Positions 44,353 to 53,261 of a DNA stretch of 64,000 nucleotides are shown here, one piece after another. The stretch lies in NCBI GenBank assembly GCA_046483315.1, contig JAWODJ010000098.1:60870-124869 (forward strand), in the 5' to 3' direction. The notes under the pieces were generated by a model that saw nothing but the letters and a program-made list of their open reading frames with translations, was not told the origin of the DNA and did not search any database. The first letter of the stretch is position 1; the number at the start of each line of letters is the position of its first letter. A program made the translations under genes and the position numbers. Source of the DNA: PXAP01 sp046483315. Its GTDB lineage: Bacteria > Bacteroidota > Bacteroidia > Bacteroidales > PUMT01.

Positions 44353-45705
44353 TTATTCAAATAACCCGGCAAACTTATCCTCTTTTACTTTTTTTTCTTC
44401 CAGGCTGACTGTCTCCTTAACCAGCTGTGTAATCTTCTCCTGGAACTTCTGTTCATAGAGTCTTCTTCTTTCCTCTTCCTTTTTCAGCATCTCACCTGCG
44501 TAATTATTAAGGTGTTCTTCCGGTACGTTAGCCATGCCATATTGCTGGAATTGCATCAGAACCTGCTGTTTTGCCAGCTCTTCCACCTCTGCAGGCTCAA
44601 CCTTCAGTTCAAATTTTTTGATCAGTGAATCCTGTATAAGCTGCCATTTAAGATCATTCTTAACTTTTTCAAAGTCTTTTTCCAGGTCTTCTTCAGTCAC
44701 TTTGCCTTTATTAGACTCCAGCAGCCAGCGTTTGATAAATTCTTCCGGCAATCCGGTTTTTATCTTCCCTGTCAACTTTTCCCTGGTGTCAAGGAACAGC
44801 TTGTAGTCACTGTTCTGGGAATATGCTTTTTCTATCTCTTCCTTGAGCCTGTCCCGGAACTCTTTTTCCGATTTTACCTCTCCTTCTCCGAATGCCTTGT
44901 CGAAAAGTTCCTGGTTGATCTCCGCCTTTTCCCACCGGTTTATTTCTTCAATGGTGAGCTGGAAATGCATTGATTCTTCTTCCAGTTTCTCCTTATCAAC
45001 TTTCAGCAGCCGGGCGAGTTCTGCTTCATCGGGATATGCTTTTTTAAGGTCGAGCTGCAGGATTTCACCGGGCCTGGCTCCGGTAAGCTGCTTTTGAATC
45101 TCCTCATCTTTAATTACGCGCATTGAAAGAGATGCATCTTCAACGGTTATTCCCTCTTCAATTACGTCCCCTTCAGGACTTAGCTGGCTGAGTTTTCCTT
45201 TTATCACATCTTCTTCACCAACCTCCCCGGCGTTGATCATCTCTCCGAAGCGGCTTGCATAACTGTCTGCATGCTTATCAAGCAGAGTCTTATCGACATC
45301 TATAACGTAATAGGGCAGCTTATCCTTTTTTGAAAGGTTAACCTCAATTTCCGGTGCAATGCCGATATCGAAAACAAACTCGAAATTTTCCTGCTCATCA
45401 AAATCAATCTCTTTCTGTTCTTCTTTATTTGTAAGAGGTTCGCCAAGAATATTCAGTTTCTCGTCTTCAATGAATTTTGTCAGCGATTCGGAAACGAGCT
45501 TGTTAATCTCTTCAAGAAGCACGGGTTTATAGTACATTCGGCGTATCATACCCATGGGTACCATTCCCGGTCTGAACCCCGGCATATTTGCCTGCCTTTT
45601 GTAATCTTTGAGTTTATTGCTTACCTGTTTATCGTAATCAGATTTTTCGACCCGGATCCTTATAAGTGCATTAAGATCGTCCTTGTTTTCTTTGGTTACT
45701 TCCAT
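44353..45705 (-). CDS. tig: Trigger factor, ribosome-associated chaperone
   Basis: Trigger factor binds nascent chains at the ribosome exit. The N-terminal ribosome-binding domain carries the MPGFRPGMVPMGMIRR signature (residues 40-56, the GFRxGxxP loop). The middle PPIase (FKBP-like) domain is degenerate, as usual in Bacteroidota. The C-terminal arms are long, charged helices (EELAKQQVLMQFQQYG, MLKKEEERRRLYEQKFQ). At 450 residues the length is standard. It is followed by clpP and clpX, the widespread tig-clpP-clpX order. Confidence 0.95.
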   Translation of the reverse strand: MEVTKENKDDLNALIRIRVEKSDYDKQVSNKLKDYKRQANMPGFRPGMVPMGMIRRMYYKPVLLEEINKLVSESLTKFIEDEKLNILGEPLTNKEEQKEIDFDEQENFEFVFDIGIAPEIEVNLSKKDKLPYYVIDVDKTLLDKHADSYASRFGEMINAGEVGEEDVIKGKLSQLSPEGDVIEEGITVEDASLSMRVIKDEEIQKQLTGARPGEILQLDLKKAYPDEAELARLLKVDKEKLEEESMHFQLTIEEINRWEKAEINQELFDKAFGEGEVKSEKEFRDRLKEEIEKAYSQNSDYKLFLDTREKLTGKIKTGLPEEFIKRWLLESNKGKVTEEDLEKDFEKVKNDLKWQLIQDSLIKKFELKVEPAEVEELAKQQVLMQFQQYGMANVPEEHLNNYAGEMLKKEEERRRLYEQKFQEKITQLVKETVSLEEKKVKEDKFAGLFE

Positions 45706-45792
45706 GGAAACTGTTTTATTTATGATTATTGAAATGACCTGAAAAAATATCCGGCAGGAATTCAGCTTATATCAAGCCGGCAGAGGCCGGTG

Positions 45793-45843
45793 AAAAAACC
45801 GTCAAAACTCCATTATCAATGTGGGCTGTTTGACGGTTTTTTT
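45793..45843 (-). terminator. Strong terminator downstream of tRNA-Leu
   Basis: A 14-bp inverted repeat (AAAAAACCGTCAAA / TTTGACGGTTTTTT) with a 22-base loop lies just past the 3' end of the tRNA. The A-run and T-run on its two sides make it effective on either strand. Confidence 0.8.
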
Positions 45844-45846
45844 CTG

Positions 45847-45928
45847 TGCGGATGAAGGGACTCGAACCCCCACGTCTTTCGGCACTAGATCCTAAGTCTA
45901 GCGCGTCTACCAATTCCGCCACATCCGC
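45847..45928 (-). tRNA. tRNA-Leu (anticodon UAG)
   Basis: An 82-nt cloverleaf on the minus strand. The 7-bp acceptor stem is GCGGATG/CATCCGC with discriminator A. The D arm contains AATTGGTAGACGC. The anticodon stem is CTAGA/TCTAG with loop CTTAGGA, giving TAG. A long variable arm (as in class II tRNAs) and the T loop GGTTCGAGTCC complete it. The CCA end is not encoded. It has a TATCTTTG promoter element directly upstream and a strong terminator after. Confidence 0.96.
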
Positions 45929-45940
45929 GAAAAACAGGCG

Positions 45941-45948
45941 CAAAGATA
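45941..45948 (-). promoter_or_regulatory. -7 element (TATCTTTG) for tRNA-Leu
   Basis: Minus-strand TATCTTTG lies 12 bases before the tRNA 5' end, so transcription would begin only a few bases upstream of the mature end. A TTTG 14 bases further upstream may be the -33 element. Confidence 0.6.
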
Positions 45949-46080
45949 TTCAAAAAATATTACAAACCCGAATTTAACTTAAAAAATTTATCCTCTGCAG
46001 GTTACCTTTTGCCTTACGGCGGAAATTAAGGATAAAAAAGATTCTACTGGCTGATTTGAGTCTGATAAGGGCCTTTTACA

Positions 46081-46099
46081 AAAAGCACCTCAAGTGGTG
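46081..46099 (-). terminator. Possible weak terminator after lptB
   Basis: On the minus strand a CACC/GGTG hairpin with a 6-base loop is followed by CTTTTTG shortly after the lptB stop. The stem has only four pairs. Confidence 0.3.
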
Positions 46100-46113
46100 A
46101 CTTCTGAAAGATT

Positions 46114-46851
46114 TTACCGGAGCAGGGAAAAGTTCTCCCCGAGGTACAGTTTTCTGACCTGTTCATCTTCGGCAAGTTCTTCGGCATTGCCCGACTTAAG
46201 TATATTACCTTCAAACAGGAGATAGGCCCTGTCGGTTATTGAAAGGGTTTCATGAACATTATGGTCTGTAATCAATATGCCTATATTTTTCTCCTTCAGT
46301 TTGACTACAATTTTTTGTATATCCTCAACCGCGATGGGATCGACTCCTGCAAAAGGTTCATCCAGCAGAATAAAGCTGGGTTTCAGGGCCAGTGATCTTG
46401 CAATCTCTGTGCGCCGTCTTTCCCCGCCGGAGAGTTGAATGCCGAGATTTTTTCTGATATGCTGCAGGCCGAATTCTTCAAGCAGTGTTTCCACACGTTC
46501 TTTTTGTTCATCTTTTGGTATACCCGACATTTCAAGCACTGCATTGAGATTGTCTTCAACCGAAAGCTTTCGGAAAACAGAGGCTTCCTGGGCAAGATAA
46601 CCTATTCCCTTCTGGGCCCTTCTGTAGACGGGTTCGTCGGTAATGTTATTATCATTCAGGTAAATTGAACCCTCATTTGGCGTTATCAGTCCCACTATCA
46701 TATAAAAGGAAGTTGTTTTCCCGGCGCCGTTAGGTCCGAGCAAACCAACTATTTCCCCCTGTTTGACGTCTATTGAGACATGATCTACAACCGTACGCTT
46801 ACGATATCTCTTTACAAGGTCCCTGGTTTTCAATGTCATTAGGTCATCCAT
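46114..46851 (-). CDS. lptB: LPS export ABC transporter ATPase LptB
   Basis: The cytoplasmic ATPase of the LptB2FG complex that extracts lipopolysaccharide from the inner membrane. Walker A is GPNGAGKTTSFYMIVG, the Q-loop is YLAQEASVFRKLSVEDNL (the LptB-specific form), the signature is LSGGERRRTEIARSL and Walker B is FILLDEPFAGVDP. The H-loop histidine (TDHNVHETL) is present. The 245 residues match LptB. It is downstream of tatC by 42 bases. LptF/LptG genes are not in the window. Confidence 0.95.
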   Translation of the reverse strand: MDDLMTLKTRDLVKRYRKRTVVDHVSIDVKQGEIVGLLGPNGAGKTTSFYMIVGLITPNEGSIYLNDNNITDEPVYRRAQKGIGYLAQEASVFRKLSVEDNLNAVLEMSGIPKDEQKERVETLLEEFGLQHIRKNLGIQLSGGERRRTEIARSLALKPSFILLDEPFAGVDPIAVEDIQKIVVKLKEKNIGILITDHNVHETLSITDRAYLLFEGNILKSGNAEELAEDEQVRKLYLGENFSLLR

Positions 46852-46893
46852 TTCCTGAGGGTGAATTTGGTGTTAATACACAACGGTGTTATA

Positions 46894-47715
46894 TCAACCT
46901 TGTTGTCCGGTCGCTATCTGCTCTTTTTTTATTATGCGTTTTGATAACTTGATACCAACTTCATACAGGAACATAAGGGGAAAGGCAACCAGTATCTGGC
47001 TGAAAACATCAGGCGGTGTTATGATTGCCGAAAGAGCCAGTACAATGACCAGTGAATGCCTGCGGTATTTTTTCAGAAACTCGGGAGTTACAAGACCGAT
47101 TTTTGTCAGAAAATATATCAGCACCGGAAGTTCAAATAATATTCCGGCTGCCAGTGCAATGGCAGTTACTGTTGAAATGTATGACATCAGGTTGATCTGG
47201 TTGTTAACCTCTGCACTCACCTGGTAGGAGCCCAGAAAGTTCACCGACAGGGGAATTATAATATAGTATGCAAAGAGGACACCAAGGATAAAAAGGAGTG
47301 AAATGTAAAAAACGGCGCCACGGGCGTATATCTGTTCCCTTTCATAAAGGGCGGGGCCTATGAACCTCCACATTTCAAAGATCAGATAGGGGAATGCCAT
47401 TATCAGCCCTATAATAAACGATACCATAATATGTGTTGTAAACTGTCCCGCCATATTGATGTTGATCAGTTGAAACGGCTCAGCATTAATACAGAGGGCT
47501 TTGATCCCTATGTATGTTCCGAATGCACACAGGTTGCGGTTGGTGAAGAACTCGGGTGTTTTTGGAGCTATTATTACATTGGAAAATATAAAATCCTTGA
47601 ACACGAATGCCACTATCGCGAATACAATAATTGACATTATTGATCTTACCAGATGCCACCTCAGGGCTTCCAGGTGGTCAAGGAAAGACATTTCGTTGCT
47701 GCTGCTGCTTGTCAT
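46894..47715 (-). CDS. tatC: Twin-arginine translocase subunit TatC
   Basis: TatC is the six-helix receptor for folded proteins carrying twin-arginine signals. The N-terminal signature FLDHLEALRWHLVRS, the conserved FxxxPxLYxxE-type segment (WRFIGPALYEREQ), and helices ending at PLMFLYEVGIKLSKRI are all present. The 273-residue length is usual. It lies between kdsD and lptB, a neighbourhood common in Bacteroidota. No tatA/tatB gene is nearby. Its presence supports the idea that the radical SAM protein at 7.2 kb could be a real Tat substrate. Confidence 0.95.
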   Translation of the reverse strand: MTSSSSNEMSFLDHLEALRWHLVRSIMSIIVFAIVAFVFKDFIFSNVIIAPKTPEFFTNRNLCAFGTYIGIKALCINAEPFQLININMAGQFTTHIMVSFIIGLIMAFPYLIFEMWRFIGPALYEREQIYARGAVFYISLLFILGVLFAYYIIIPLSVNFLGSYQVSAEVNNQINLMSYISTVTAIALAAGILFELPVLIYFLTKIGLVTPEFLKKYRRHSLVIVLALSAIITPPDVFSQILVAFPLMFLYEVGIKLSKRIIKKEQIATGQQG

Positions 47716-47735
47716 GATGCAAAGAAAATAAATTT

Positions 47736-48710
47736 TTAGACAACACCTTCTTTTAATATGTCATGCAAATGTATAATACCGGCATATGATCCGTTTTTAA
47801 GAATCAGGAGTTGTGTAATATTATGTTGTTTCATCTTGTTAAAAGCTTCGATAGCCATTGAATCAAAATCAATGGTTTGAGGATTGCGGGTCATTATGTC
47901 AGATGCCCGCAGAGAATTTATGTCGCTGTTTTTTTCAAGCATCCTCCTAAGGTCTCCGTCGGTAACTATCCCTTCAAGTTTACCGTTTTGATCCAGAACG
48001 GCTGTCGCTCCCAGTCTTTTTGATGATATCTCGACAATAGTATTCAGGACCGTATCATTTATGGTTACCCTGGGAATCTTATTTTCATGGGAAAAGTCAG
48101 ACACTCTCATATAAAGTTTTTTCCCAAGCGATCCACCCGGATGGAATTTTGCGTAATCTTTTTCTGTGAAGCCCCGGCATTCAAGGAGACAAACTGCCAG
48201 GGCGTCCCCGGCAACCATCTGCACCGTAGTGCTTGAAGTAGGGGCAAGGTTGTTGGGGCAAGCCTCCTTTTCCACCGGTGTTAATATATTCAGATCTGAA
48301 TGATGGCTAAGGAATGAGTCTTTGTTTGACACCATTGCAATGATTTTGTTCCCGAGATTTTTTATAAGCGGAACAAGAAGCTTAATTTCCGGTGAATTGC
48401 CGCTTTTTGATATAAACAGGACAATGTCATTTTCCTGGATAATGCCCAGATCGCCATGAATTGCATCGGCTGCATGCATGAATATTGAAGGTGTGCCGGT
48501 AGAGTTAAGGGTGGCAACTATTTTGTTCCCGATTATTGCGCTCTTCCCGATACCTGTAACTATAAGACGGCCCCGGCTCTGGAAAATAAGGATCACTGCA
48601 CGGGCAAAATCATCATTAATAAACCCGGCCAGGTTACTTACAGCAAGAGCTTCCGCTTCAATGGTCTCTTTTGCAATCTTATTTATATTATCAGGAGAAA
48701 GAACACTCAT
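47736..48710 (-). CDS. kdsD: Arabinose-5-phosphate isomerase (KdsD/KpsF)
   Basis: Converts ribulose 5-phosphate to arabinose 5-phosphate, the first step to Kdo for the LPS core. An SIS domain (about residues 30-170; VTGIGKSAIIGNKIV, PSIFMHAADAIHGDLG, FISKSGNSPEI, CPNNLAPTSSTT) is followed by two CBS domains (about 200-320). The 324 residues are the expected size. It begins the kdsD-tatC-lptB cluster, which links Kdo supply and LPS export. A hairpin just upstream could affect its translation. Confidence 0.94.
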   Translation of the reverse strand: MSVLSPDNINKIAKETIEAEALAVSNLAGFINDDFARAVILIFQSRGRLIVTGIGKSAIIGNKIVATLNSTGTPSIFMHAADAIHGDLGIIQENDIVLFISKSGNSPEIKLLVPLIKNLGNKIIAMVSNKDSFLSHHSDLNILTPVEKEACPNNLAPTSSTTVQMVAGDALAVCLLECRGFTEKDYAKFHPGGSLGKKLYMRVSDFSHENKIPRVTINDTVLNTIVEISSKRLGATAVLDQNGKLEGIVTDGDLRRMLEKNSDINSLRASDIMTRNPQTIDFDSMAIEAFNKMKQHNITQLLILKNGSYAGIIHLHDILKEGVV

Positions 48711-48721
48711 CAGGCAAAAAT

Positions 48722-48764
48722 AAGTTTGTTACTGCAAAAAATAATAATGCAGTTATTTAAACTT
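48722..48764 (-). promoter_or_regulatory. Nested hairpin in the kdsD leader
   Basis: Outer arms AAGTTT/AAACTT (48722-48727, 48759-48764) enclose inner arms ACTGCA/TGCAGT (48731-48736, 48748-48753). On the minus strand the structure ends about 11 bases before the kdsD ATG. If transcription begins at the upstream TAACTTTG, it would form in the 5' leader and could modulate translation. Confidence 0.4.
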
Positions 48765-48824
48765 CAATGTTAAAAATATTTAATAAGTTTATCTTTAGAT
48801 AAAAAAAAGTGTAAATTTAATTTG

Positions 48825-48832
48825 CAAAGTTA
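48825..48832 (-). promoter_or_regulatory. Candidate -7 element (TAACTTTG) for kdsD
   Basis: Minus-strand match to TAnnTTTG, giving a ~108-base leader for kdsD-tatC-lptB. It is the same octamer as in the purH promoter. Confidence 0.35.
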
Positions 48833-48965
48833 TTCAATTAAAGCATATAAAAATACGCTGTTTTTTAATTTGATTTTTCAGTTGTTATATAATATTACTA
48901 TCTTAAATTTTGTTTTAGTATATAGAATTGAAACAATTATCATAATAATTGGTTTATTAATGTAA

Positions 48966-48973
48966 TATATTTG
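48966..48973 (+). promoter_or_regulatory. Candidate -7 element (TATATTTG) for recQ
   Basis: A plus-strand TAnnTTTG match about 60 bases before the recQ ATG. A TTGG about 14 bases upstream is the nearest -33-like sequence. Confidence 0.4.
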
Positions 48974-49032
48974 TTACAAGTTGTTTTTTGCACGGTTTTT
49001 GATAATGATGTCAGAATTTTTATTATTTATTT

Positions 49033-51234
49033 ATGGAAATGGGAATTAAGTCCGGAATATCGTTACAGGATAACCTGAAGACCATTTTTGGCTTTACCAG
49101 CTTTAAGGGTAACCAGGAAGATATCATCCGGAATGTGATGGACGGGAATGACAGTTTTGTTCTTATGCCTACCGGGGGAGGCAAATCATTATGTTACCAG
49201 CTGCCTGCAATTCTTCTTGACGGTACTGCAATTATTATATCTCCCCTTATTGCCCTGATGAAAAATCAGGTTGATGCTATCAGGGCATTCAGTGCAGATG
49301 ACGGAGTGGCACATTTTATGAATTCATCCCTTACAAAGGCTTCCATACAGAAAGTCAAGGAAGATCTCCTTGCGGGGAAAACAAAGATGTTGTATGTGGC
49401 ACCCGAATCACTCACAAAAGCTGAAAATGTTAAATTCCTCAAGCAGGTAAAAGTATCATTTTATGCCATTGATGAGGCACACTGTATCTCTGAGTGGGGC
49501 CACGATTTCCGTCCCGAGTACAGAAGGATCAGGTCTATCATAAATGAAGTCGGGGTGGCACCGATAATTGCTCTTACAGCCACCGCCACACCAAAGGTTC
49601 AGCATGATATTCAGAAGAACCTCGGGATGCTTGAGGCAAATGTTTACAAGTCCTCCTTCAACAGGCCGAACCTCTATTATGAGATAAGGCCAAAAGTTCA
49701 TGCCACAAAGGAAATAATCAGGTTTATAAAGAATAACCAGGGTAAATCCGGTATTGTCTATTGCCTCAGCAGGAAGAAGGTTGAAGAGCTGGCGGAAACA
49801 TTGATGATTAATGGTATAAAAGCATTGCCATACCATGCAGGAATGGATTCTGCCACCAGGTCCGCCAATCAGGACAGCTTTTTGATGGAAGACGCCGATG
49901 TGATTGTTGCCACAATAGCTTTTGGCATGGGCATTGACAAACCCGATGTTCGCTTTGTCATTCATTACGACATCCCCAAAAGTCTGGAGGGTTACTACCA
50001 GGAGACCGGCAGGGCCGGAAGGGACGGAGGTGAAGGAAAATGTATCACATTTTACCGTTACAAGGATATTCAGAAGCTTGAAAAGTTCATGCAGAACAAA
50101 CATATTGCAGAGCAGGAAATAGGTAGGCAGCTGTTACTTGAAACCGTTTCCTATGCAGAATCTTCTGTTTGCCGAAGAAAGCACCTGCTTCATTATTTTG
50201 GTGAGGAATACAGGGAAGATAATTGCGAGAACTGCGATAATTGCATCCATCCGAAAACAAGGTTTGAAGGCAAAGAGCACATATTACTTGTGCTGAAAAC
50301 TGTTTTGTCTGTAAAGGAAAAATTCAAGGCAGAACATATTGCCGATATAATTACCGGAAAAAAATCCCAGGCTGTACAAACTTACAAGCATAATGAACTG
50401 TCTGTTTTCGGTGAAGGCAGTGACAGTTCAGTGAAGTACTGGCTGGCCGTTATACGTCAGGCCATGATCGCCAGGTTGCTTGTCAAGGAAATTGAAAATT
50501 ACGGGCTGCTGAGGCTGAGCCCCAAAGGACATGCCTTTTTGGAAAATCCCCACTCCTTTATGCTGATAGAGGAGGAGGATTATGATCACAACGATATGGA
50601 CGACTCAAACGGCTCTCCCGCCGGGAAAACAAGTACGGTAGATCTGGAGCTGCTTCATATCCTGAAAGATCTCAGGAAAAAAGTCGCTAAAAGGCACAAT
50701 CTGCCGCCATTTGTGATTTTTCAGGACCCTTCCCTTGAGGATATGGCACTTCAGTATCCTGTCAGCATAGATGAGATGCAGAATATCGCAGGTGTAGGGT
50801 CAGGTAAGGCTCAGCGCTATGGAAGGGAGTTTGTTGACCTGATAAAAACCTATGTCGAGGATAATGAGATAATCCGTCCGCAGGATATGGTTGTTAAATC
50901 GGTTGTCAATAAATCGGGTGTCAAGGTGTCAATAATCCAGGCCATAGACAGGAAGATGAGTCTCGATGATATCGCGGCCTCAAAGAACCTGGAGATGCAC
51001 GAGCTGCTTACCGAGATTGAGGCAATCGTTAATTCAGGCACCAGGATTAATCTTGATTATTATATTGACGGATTGATAGATGAGGAAAGACAGATGGAGG
51101 TTTTTGATTATTTCCGTGAGGAAGCGGAAACCGAATCAATAGAAGAGGCACTGACTGAACTTGGCGAGGATGATTATTCTGAGGAAGACCTCAGGCTGAT
51201 GAGGATCAAATTCCTTTCAGAACTGGGGAATTGA
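49033..51234 (+). CDS. recQ: ATP-dependent DNA helicase RecQ
   Basis: A 3'-5' DNA helicase for recombination and replication repair. Helicase motifs are complete: MPTGGGKSLCYQLP (I), IDEAHCISEWGHDFRPEY (II plus aromatic loop), ALTATATPKVQ (III), ATIAFGMGIDKPDVRFVIH (V), YYQETGRAGRDG (VI). The RQC zinc site follows (C-RRKHLLHYFG ... NCENCDNC). An HRDC domain lies at about 540-615. At 733 residues it has ~110 residues after HRDC that include a helix-turn-helix-like segment (VSIIQAIDRKMSLDDIA), common in Bacteroidota RecQ. A terminator follows. Confidence 0.96.
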   Translation: MEMGIKSGISLQDNLKTIFGFTSFKGNQEDIIRNVMDGNDSFVLMPTGGGKSLCYQLPAILLDGTAIIISPLIALMKNQVDAIRAFSADDGVAHFMNSSLTKASIQKVKEDLLAGKTKMLYVAPESLTKAENVKFLKQVKVSFYAIDEAHCISEWGHDFRPEYRRIRSIINEVGVAPIIALTATATPKVQHDIQKNLGMLEANVYKSSFNRPNLYYEIRPKVHATKEIIRFIKNNQGKSGIVYCLSRKKVEELAETLMINGIKALPYHAGMDSATRSANQDSFLMEDADVIVATIAFGMGIDKPDVRFVIHYDIPKSLEGYYQETGRAGRDGGEGKCITFYRYKDIQKLEKFMQNKHIAEQEIGRQLLLETVSYAESSVCRRKHLLHYFGEEYREDNCENCDNCIHPKTRFEGKEHILLVLKTVLSVKEKFKAEHIADIITGKKSQAVQTYKHNELSVFGEGSDSSVKYWLAVIRQAMIARLLVKEIENYGLLRLSPKGHAFLENPHSFMLIEEEDYDHNDMDDSNGSPAGKTSTVDLELLHILKDLRKKVAKRHNLPPFVIFQDPSLEDMALQYPVSIDEMQNIAGVGSGKAQRYGREFVDLIKTYVEDNEIIRPQDMVVKSVVNKSGVKVSIIQAIDRKMSLDDIAASKNLEMHELLTEIEAIVNSGTRINLDYYIDGLIDEERQMEVFDYFREEAETESIEEALTELGEDDYSEEDLRLMRIKFLSELGN

Positions 51235-51265
51235 TTCTCTTCTGTACAATATTTTATTTTAAATT

Positions 51266-51290
51266 CCGGTCGCCGATGGCCGGTTTTTTT
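51266..51290 (+). terminator. Intrinsic terminator after recQ
   Basis: A CCGGTC/GGCCGG hairpin (one G-U pair, 6-base loop) is followed by seven T residues, 32 bases after the recQ stop. Confidence 0.75.
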
Positions 51291-51335
51291 ATGGATTTAT
51301 AATTTGATTAGCCTGTTTTATACGGATTAATGTAA

Positions 51336-51343
51336 TATTTTTG
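51336..51343 (+). promoter_or_regulatory. Candidate -7 element for the ABC transporter genes
   Basis: TATTTTTG matches TAnnTTTG and lies 58 bases before the ATPase ATG and after the recQ terminator. Confidence 0.4.
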
Positions 51344-51401
51344 TTTTTTTAGCGTCTTCGGATATGAACCGGCGTTATTACCACTACAATGATACTTCCT
51401 C

Positions 51402-52292
51402 ATGCAAAAAATTCTTGAAATTCAGCAACTAACCAAACACTATGGCAGAATAAAAGCTGTGCATAACCTCAGTATTGATGTGGAGAAAGGACAGGTGTTC
51501 GGTATTTTAGGACCAAACGGGAGCGGAAAAACAACCACCCTGTCCATTATAATGGGTATAATACATCAGCAATCCGGTTCTTTCTCATGGTTTGGCAGCT
51601 CATCCGGCAGTTCCGTCTGGAAAAAAAATGTCGGCAGCCTGATCGAGGTGCCAAATTTTTACCCCTATCTGAGCCTTGAAAATAATCTGAAGATAATTGC
51701 CGTGATTAAAGATGTTTCTGCCGGTGATACTGACCGGGTTCTGAAGATTACCGGTCTGTATGAGAGAAAACATTATCCTTACAGCACTATGTCCCTTGGC
51801 ATGAAACAGCGTCTGGCTATGGCCTCGGTGCTGCTCGGAGACCCGGAGGTAATGGTTTTGGATGAACCAACCAACGGTCTTGATCCTGAAGGGATAGCTG
51901 AGGTGAGAAGCATTATCCGGGGCGAGGCTGTAAAGGGAAAAACAGTTATCCTGGCCAGTCATATACTTGCCGAGGTTGAAAAGGTATGTACGCATGTTGC
52001 CGTACTTAAGGGCGGAGAACTTATGGCTGCAGGCCGGGTGGATGAGCTTCTGGGCGGTGACCAGGTGTTTTTAATCTCTGCACCTTCTGTCGGGCTTCTT
52101 GAAGAGCCTCTTGTAAGGGCAGGAATTGCAAAAACAACCGAGATAAAGGGTGATGACCTTGTTATCACCTGCGACCTGTCAACCCGGGCTTCTGATATTA
52201 ATGAATTTGCGTTTAAGCATGATATCGTCCTTTCAAAGCTTGTTCCGGTGAAAAAAAGTCTGGAATCCCAGTTCCTTGAACTTGTCAGGTAA
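51402..52292 (+). CDS. ABC-2-type transporter ATP-binding protein
   Basis: A 296-residue ATPase of the drug/lipid exporter class. Walker A is GPNGSGKTTTLS, the signature is the variant MSLGMKQRLAMA, Walker B is VMVLDEPTNGLDP, and the H-loop is ILASHILAEVEKV. A ~70-residue C-terminal tail follows, as in DrrA/CcmA-like proteins. The following gene encodes its membrane partner after 37 bases. The substrate is unknown; bacitracin/lantibiotic-type self-protection exporters and generic lipid exporters look the same at this level. Confidence 0.92.
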   Translation: MQKILEIQQLTKHYGRIKAVHNLSIDVEKGQVFGILGPNGSGKTTTLSIIMGIIHQQSGSFSWFGSSSGSSVWKKNVGSLIEVPNFYPYLSLENNLKIIAVIKDVSAGDTDRVLKITGLYERKHYPYSTMSLGMKQRLAMASVLLGDPEVMVLDEPTNGLDPEGIAEVRSIIRGEAVKGKTVILASHILAEVEKVCTHVAVLKGGELMAAGRVDELLGGDQVFLISAPSVGLLEEPLVRAGIAKTTEIKGDDLVITCDLSTRASDINEFAFKHDIVLSKLVPVKKSLESQFLELVR

Positions 52293-52329
52293 ATTAATTA
52301 CAAAAACATTGCCGAAAAAATAATGATCC

Positions 52330-53157
52330 ATGCACAAACTATTGAATATTGAGCTTTTAAAGCTTCTTAACTACACCTCTTTCAAGGTGATTCTGGGGTT
52401 ACATCTTGCCCTTTTTTCCCTGGTGGTTTTTGTTTCTTCTCAAATCAACATCGAAGTACCCGGTTTCGATACTACCAATCTGTTCAGGTTCCCTCATGTA
52501 TGGAATTATTTTGCCTGGGTTGCAAGCTGGTTTAATCTGCTTCTGGCCATACTTATTATAATGGTTACCGGAAATGAATTCTCATTCCGCACATTCAGGC
52601 AACATGTGATTGACGGACTTACCCGGCAGGATCTTATTAATGGTAAGCTGATAGTTATCTTTTTGATTGCTGCATACGGTTTTGCCCTTGTTTTTTTAAG
52701 TGCCGTGATTTACGGACTGGTCTATTCAGAAGGGATAACCCCGGGAAGCTTTTTTTCCGGTATTGATATCCTTCTGATATATTTTGTGCAGGCTGTTGCA
52801 TATATGGTAATTGGACTGCTTCTTGTTGTTTTGCTCAGAAGTACGGCACTGTCCATCATCCTCTTTGTCTTGCTGCGGTTTCCCATTGAACCAATAATCA
52901 GAAGTTTTTTCCCCCAGGCTGCCAGACCTTTTTTCCCCATGAAGGTTGTTGGCGGACTGACTCCGCTGCCTGAATTTTTAAGTATCTCTTCCGAAAACAC
53001 CCTTGAAACAGCTAATGGACAGAATGCCCTTACTTTCAGCGAGATGGGGCTGGCAGGCAGGGAGCTTCCCGTTTATCTGCAGCTGCTGCTGGCCGCTGCC
53101 TATACCATTCTCTTTTTGGTCATAACCTGCCTTTTATTAAAAAAACGTGACCTGTAG
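52330..53157 (+). CDS. ABC-2-type transporter permease
   Basis: A 275-residue protein with six predicted transmembrane helices and the conserved NEFSFRTFRQHVIDGLTRQD coupling region between helices 2 and 3. It is typical of ABC-2 permeases that pair with the ATPase just upstream. Large loops between helices 4 and 6 contain FPQAARPFFPMKV. Together they probably form a homodimeric exporter. There is no regulator next to them. Confidence 0.88.
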   Translation: MHKLLNIELLKLLNYTSFKVILGLHLALFSLVVFVSSQINIEVPGFDTTNLFRFPHVWNYFAWVASWFNLLLAILIIMVTGNEFSFRTFRQHVIDGLTRQDLINGKLIVIFLIAAYGFALVFLSAVIYGLVYSEGITPGSFFSGIDILLIYFVQAVAYMVIGLLLVVLLRSTALSIILFVLLRFPIEPIIRSFFPQAARPFFPMKVVGGLTPLPEFLSISSENTLETANGQNALTFSEMGLAGRELPVYLQLLLAAAYTILFLVITCLLLKKRDL

Positions 53158-53239
53158 ATTTTGTCCGTTTCTTCAAACTTTGTATACTTACCCTTTTAAA
53201 AAATGAGGTTTTGATGCCTGTAGTGAAAAGGCTGGCATC

Positions 53240-53254
53240 GTTTAACTGTTAAAC
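53240..53254. promoter_or_regulatory. Perfect 7+1+7 inverted repeat before the symporter gene
   Basis: GTTTAAC-T-GTTAAAC is an exact dyad ending 7 bases before the symporter ATG, preceded by a GATGCC/GGCATC stem at 53213-53239. The position suits an operator or a translation-controlling hairpin. Confidence 0.4.
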
Positions 53255-53261
53255 AGCTAAT

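Larger units (their letters stand above)
48711..49032. other. AT-rich divergent control region between kdsD and recQ
   Basis: There is no gene in these ~320 bases. It contains a nested hairpin near kdsD (48722-48764), a TTTATC/GATAAA 6-bp hairpin (48788-48803), a minus-strand TAACTTTG (48825-48832) pointing to kdsD, and a plus-strand TATATTTG (48966-48973) pointing to recQ. Confidence 0.55.

Noticed and set aside
44246..44458. Plus-strand 70-residue frame preceded by TAGTTTTG between tig and clpP
   Set aside because: It runs antisense into the conserved end of tig and its translation is low-complexity. The promoter-like octamer is common in AT-rich DNA.
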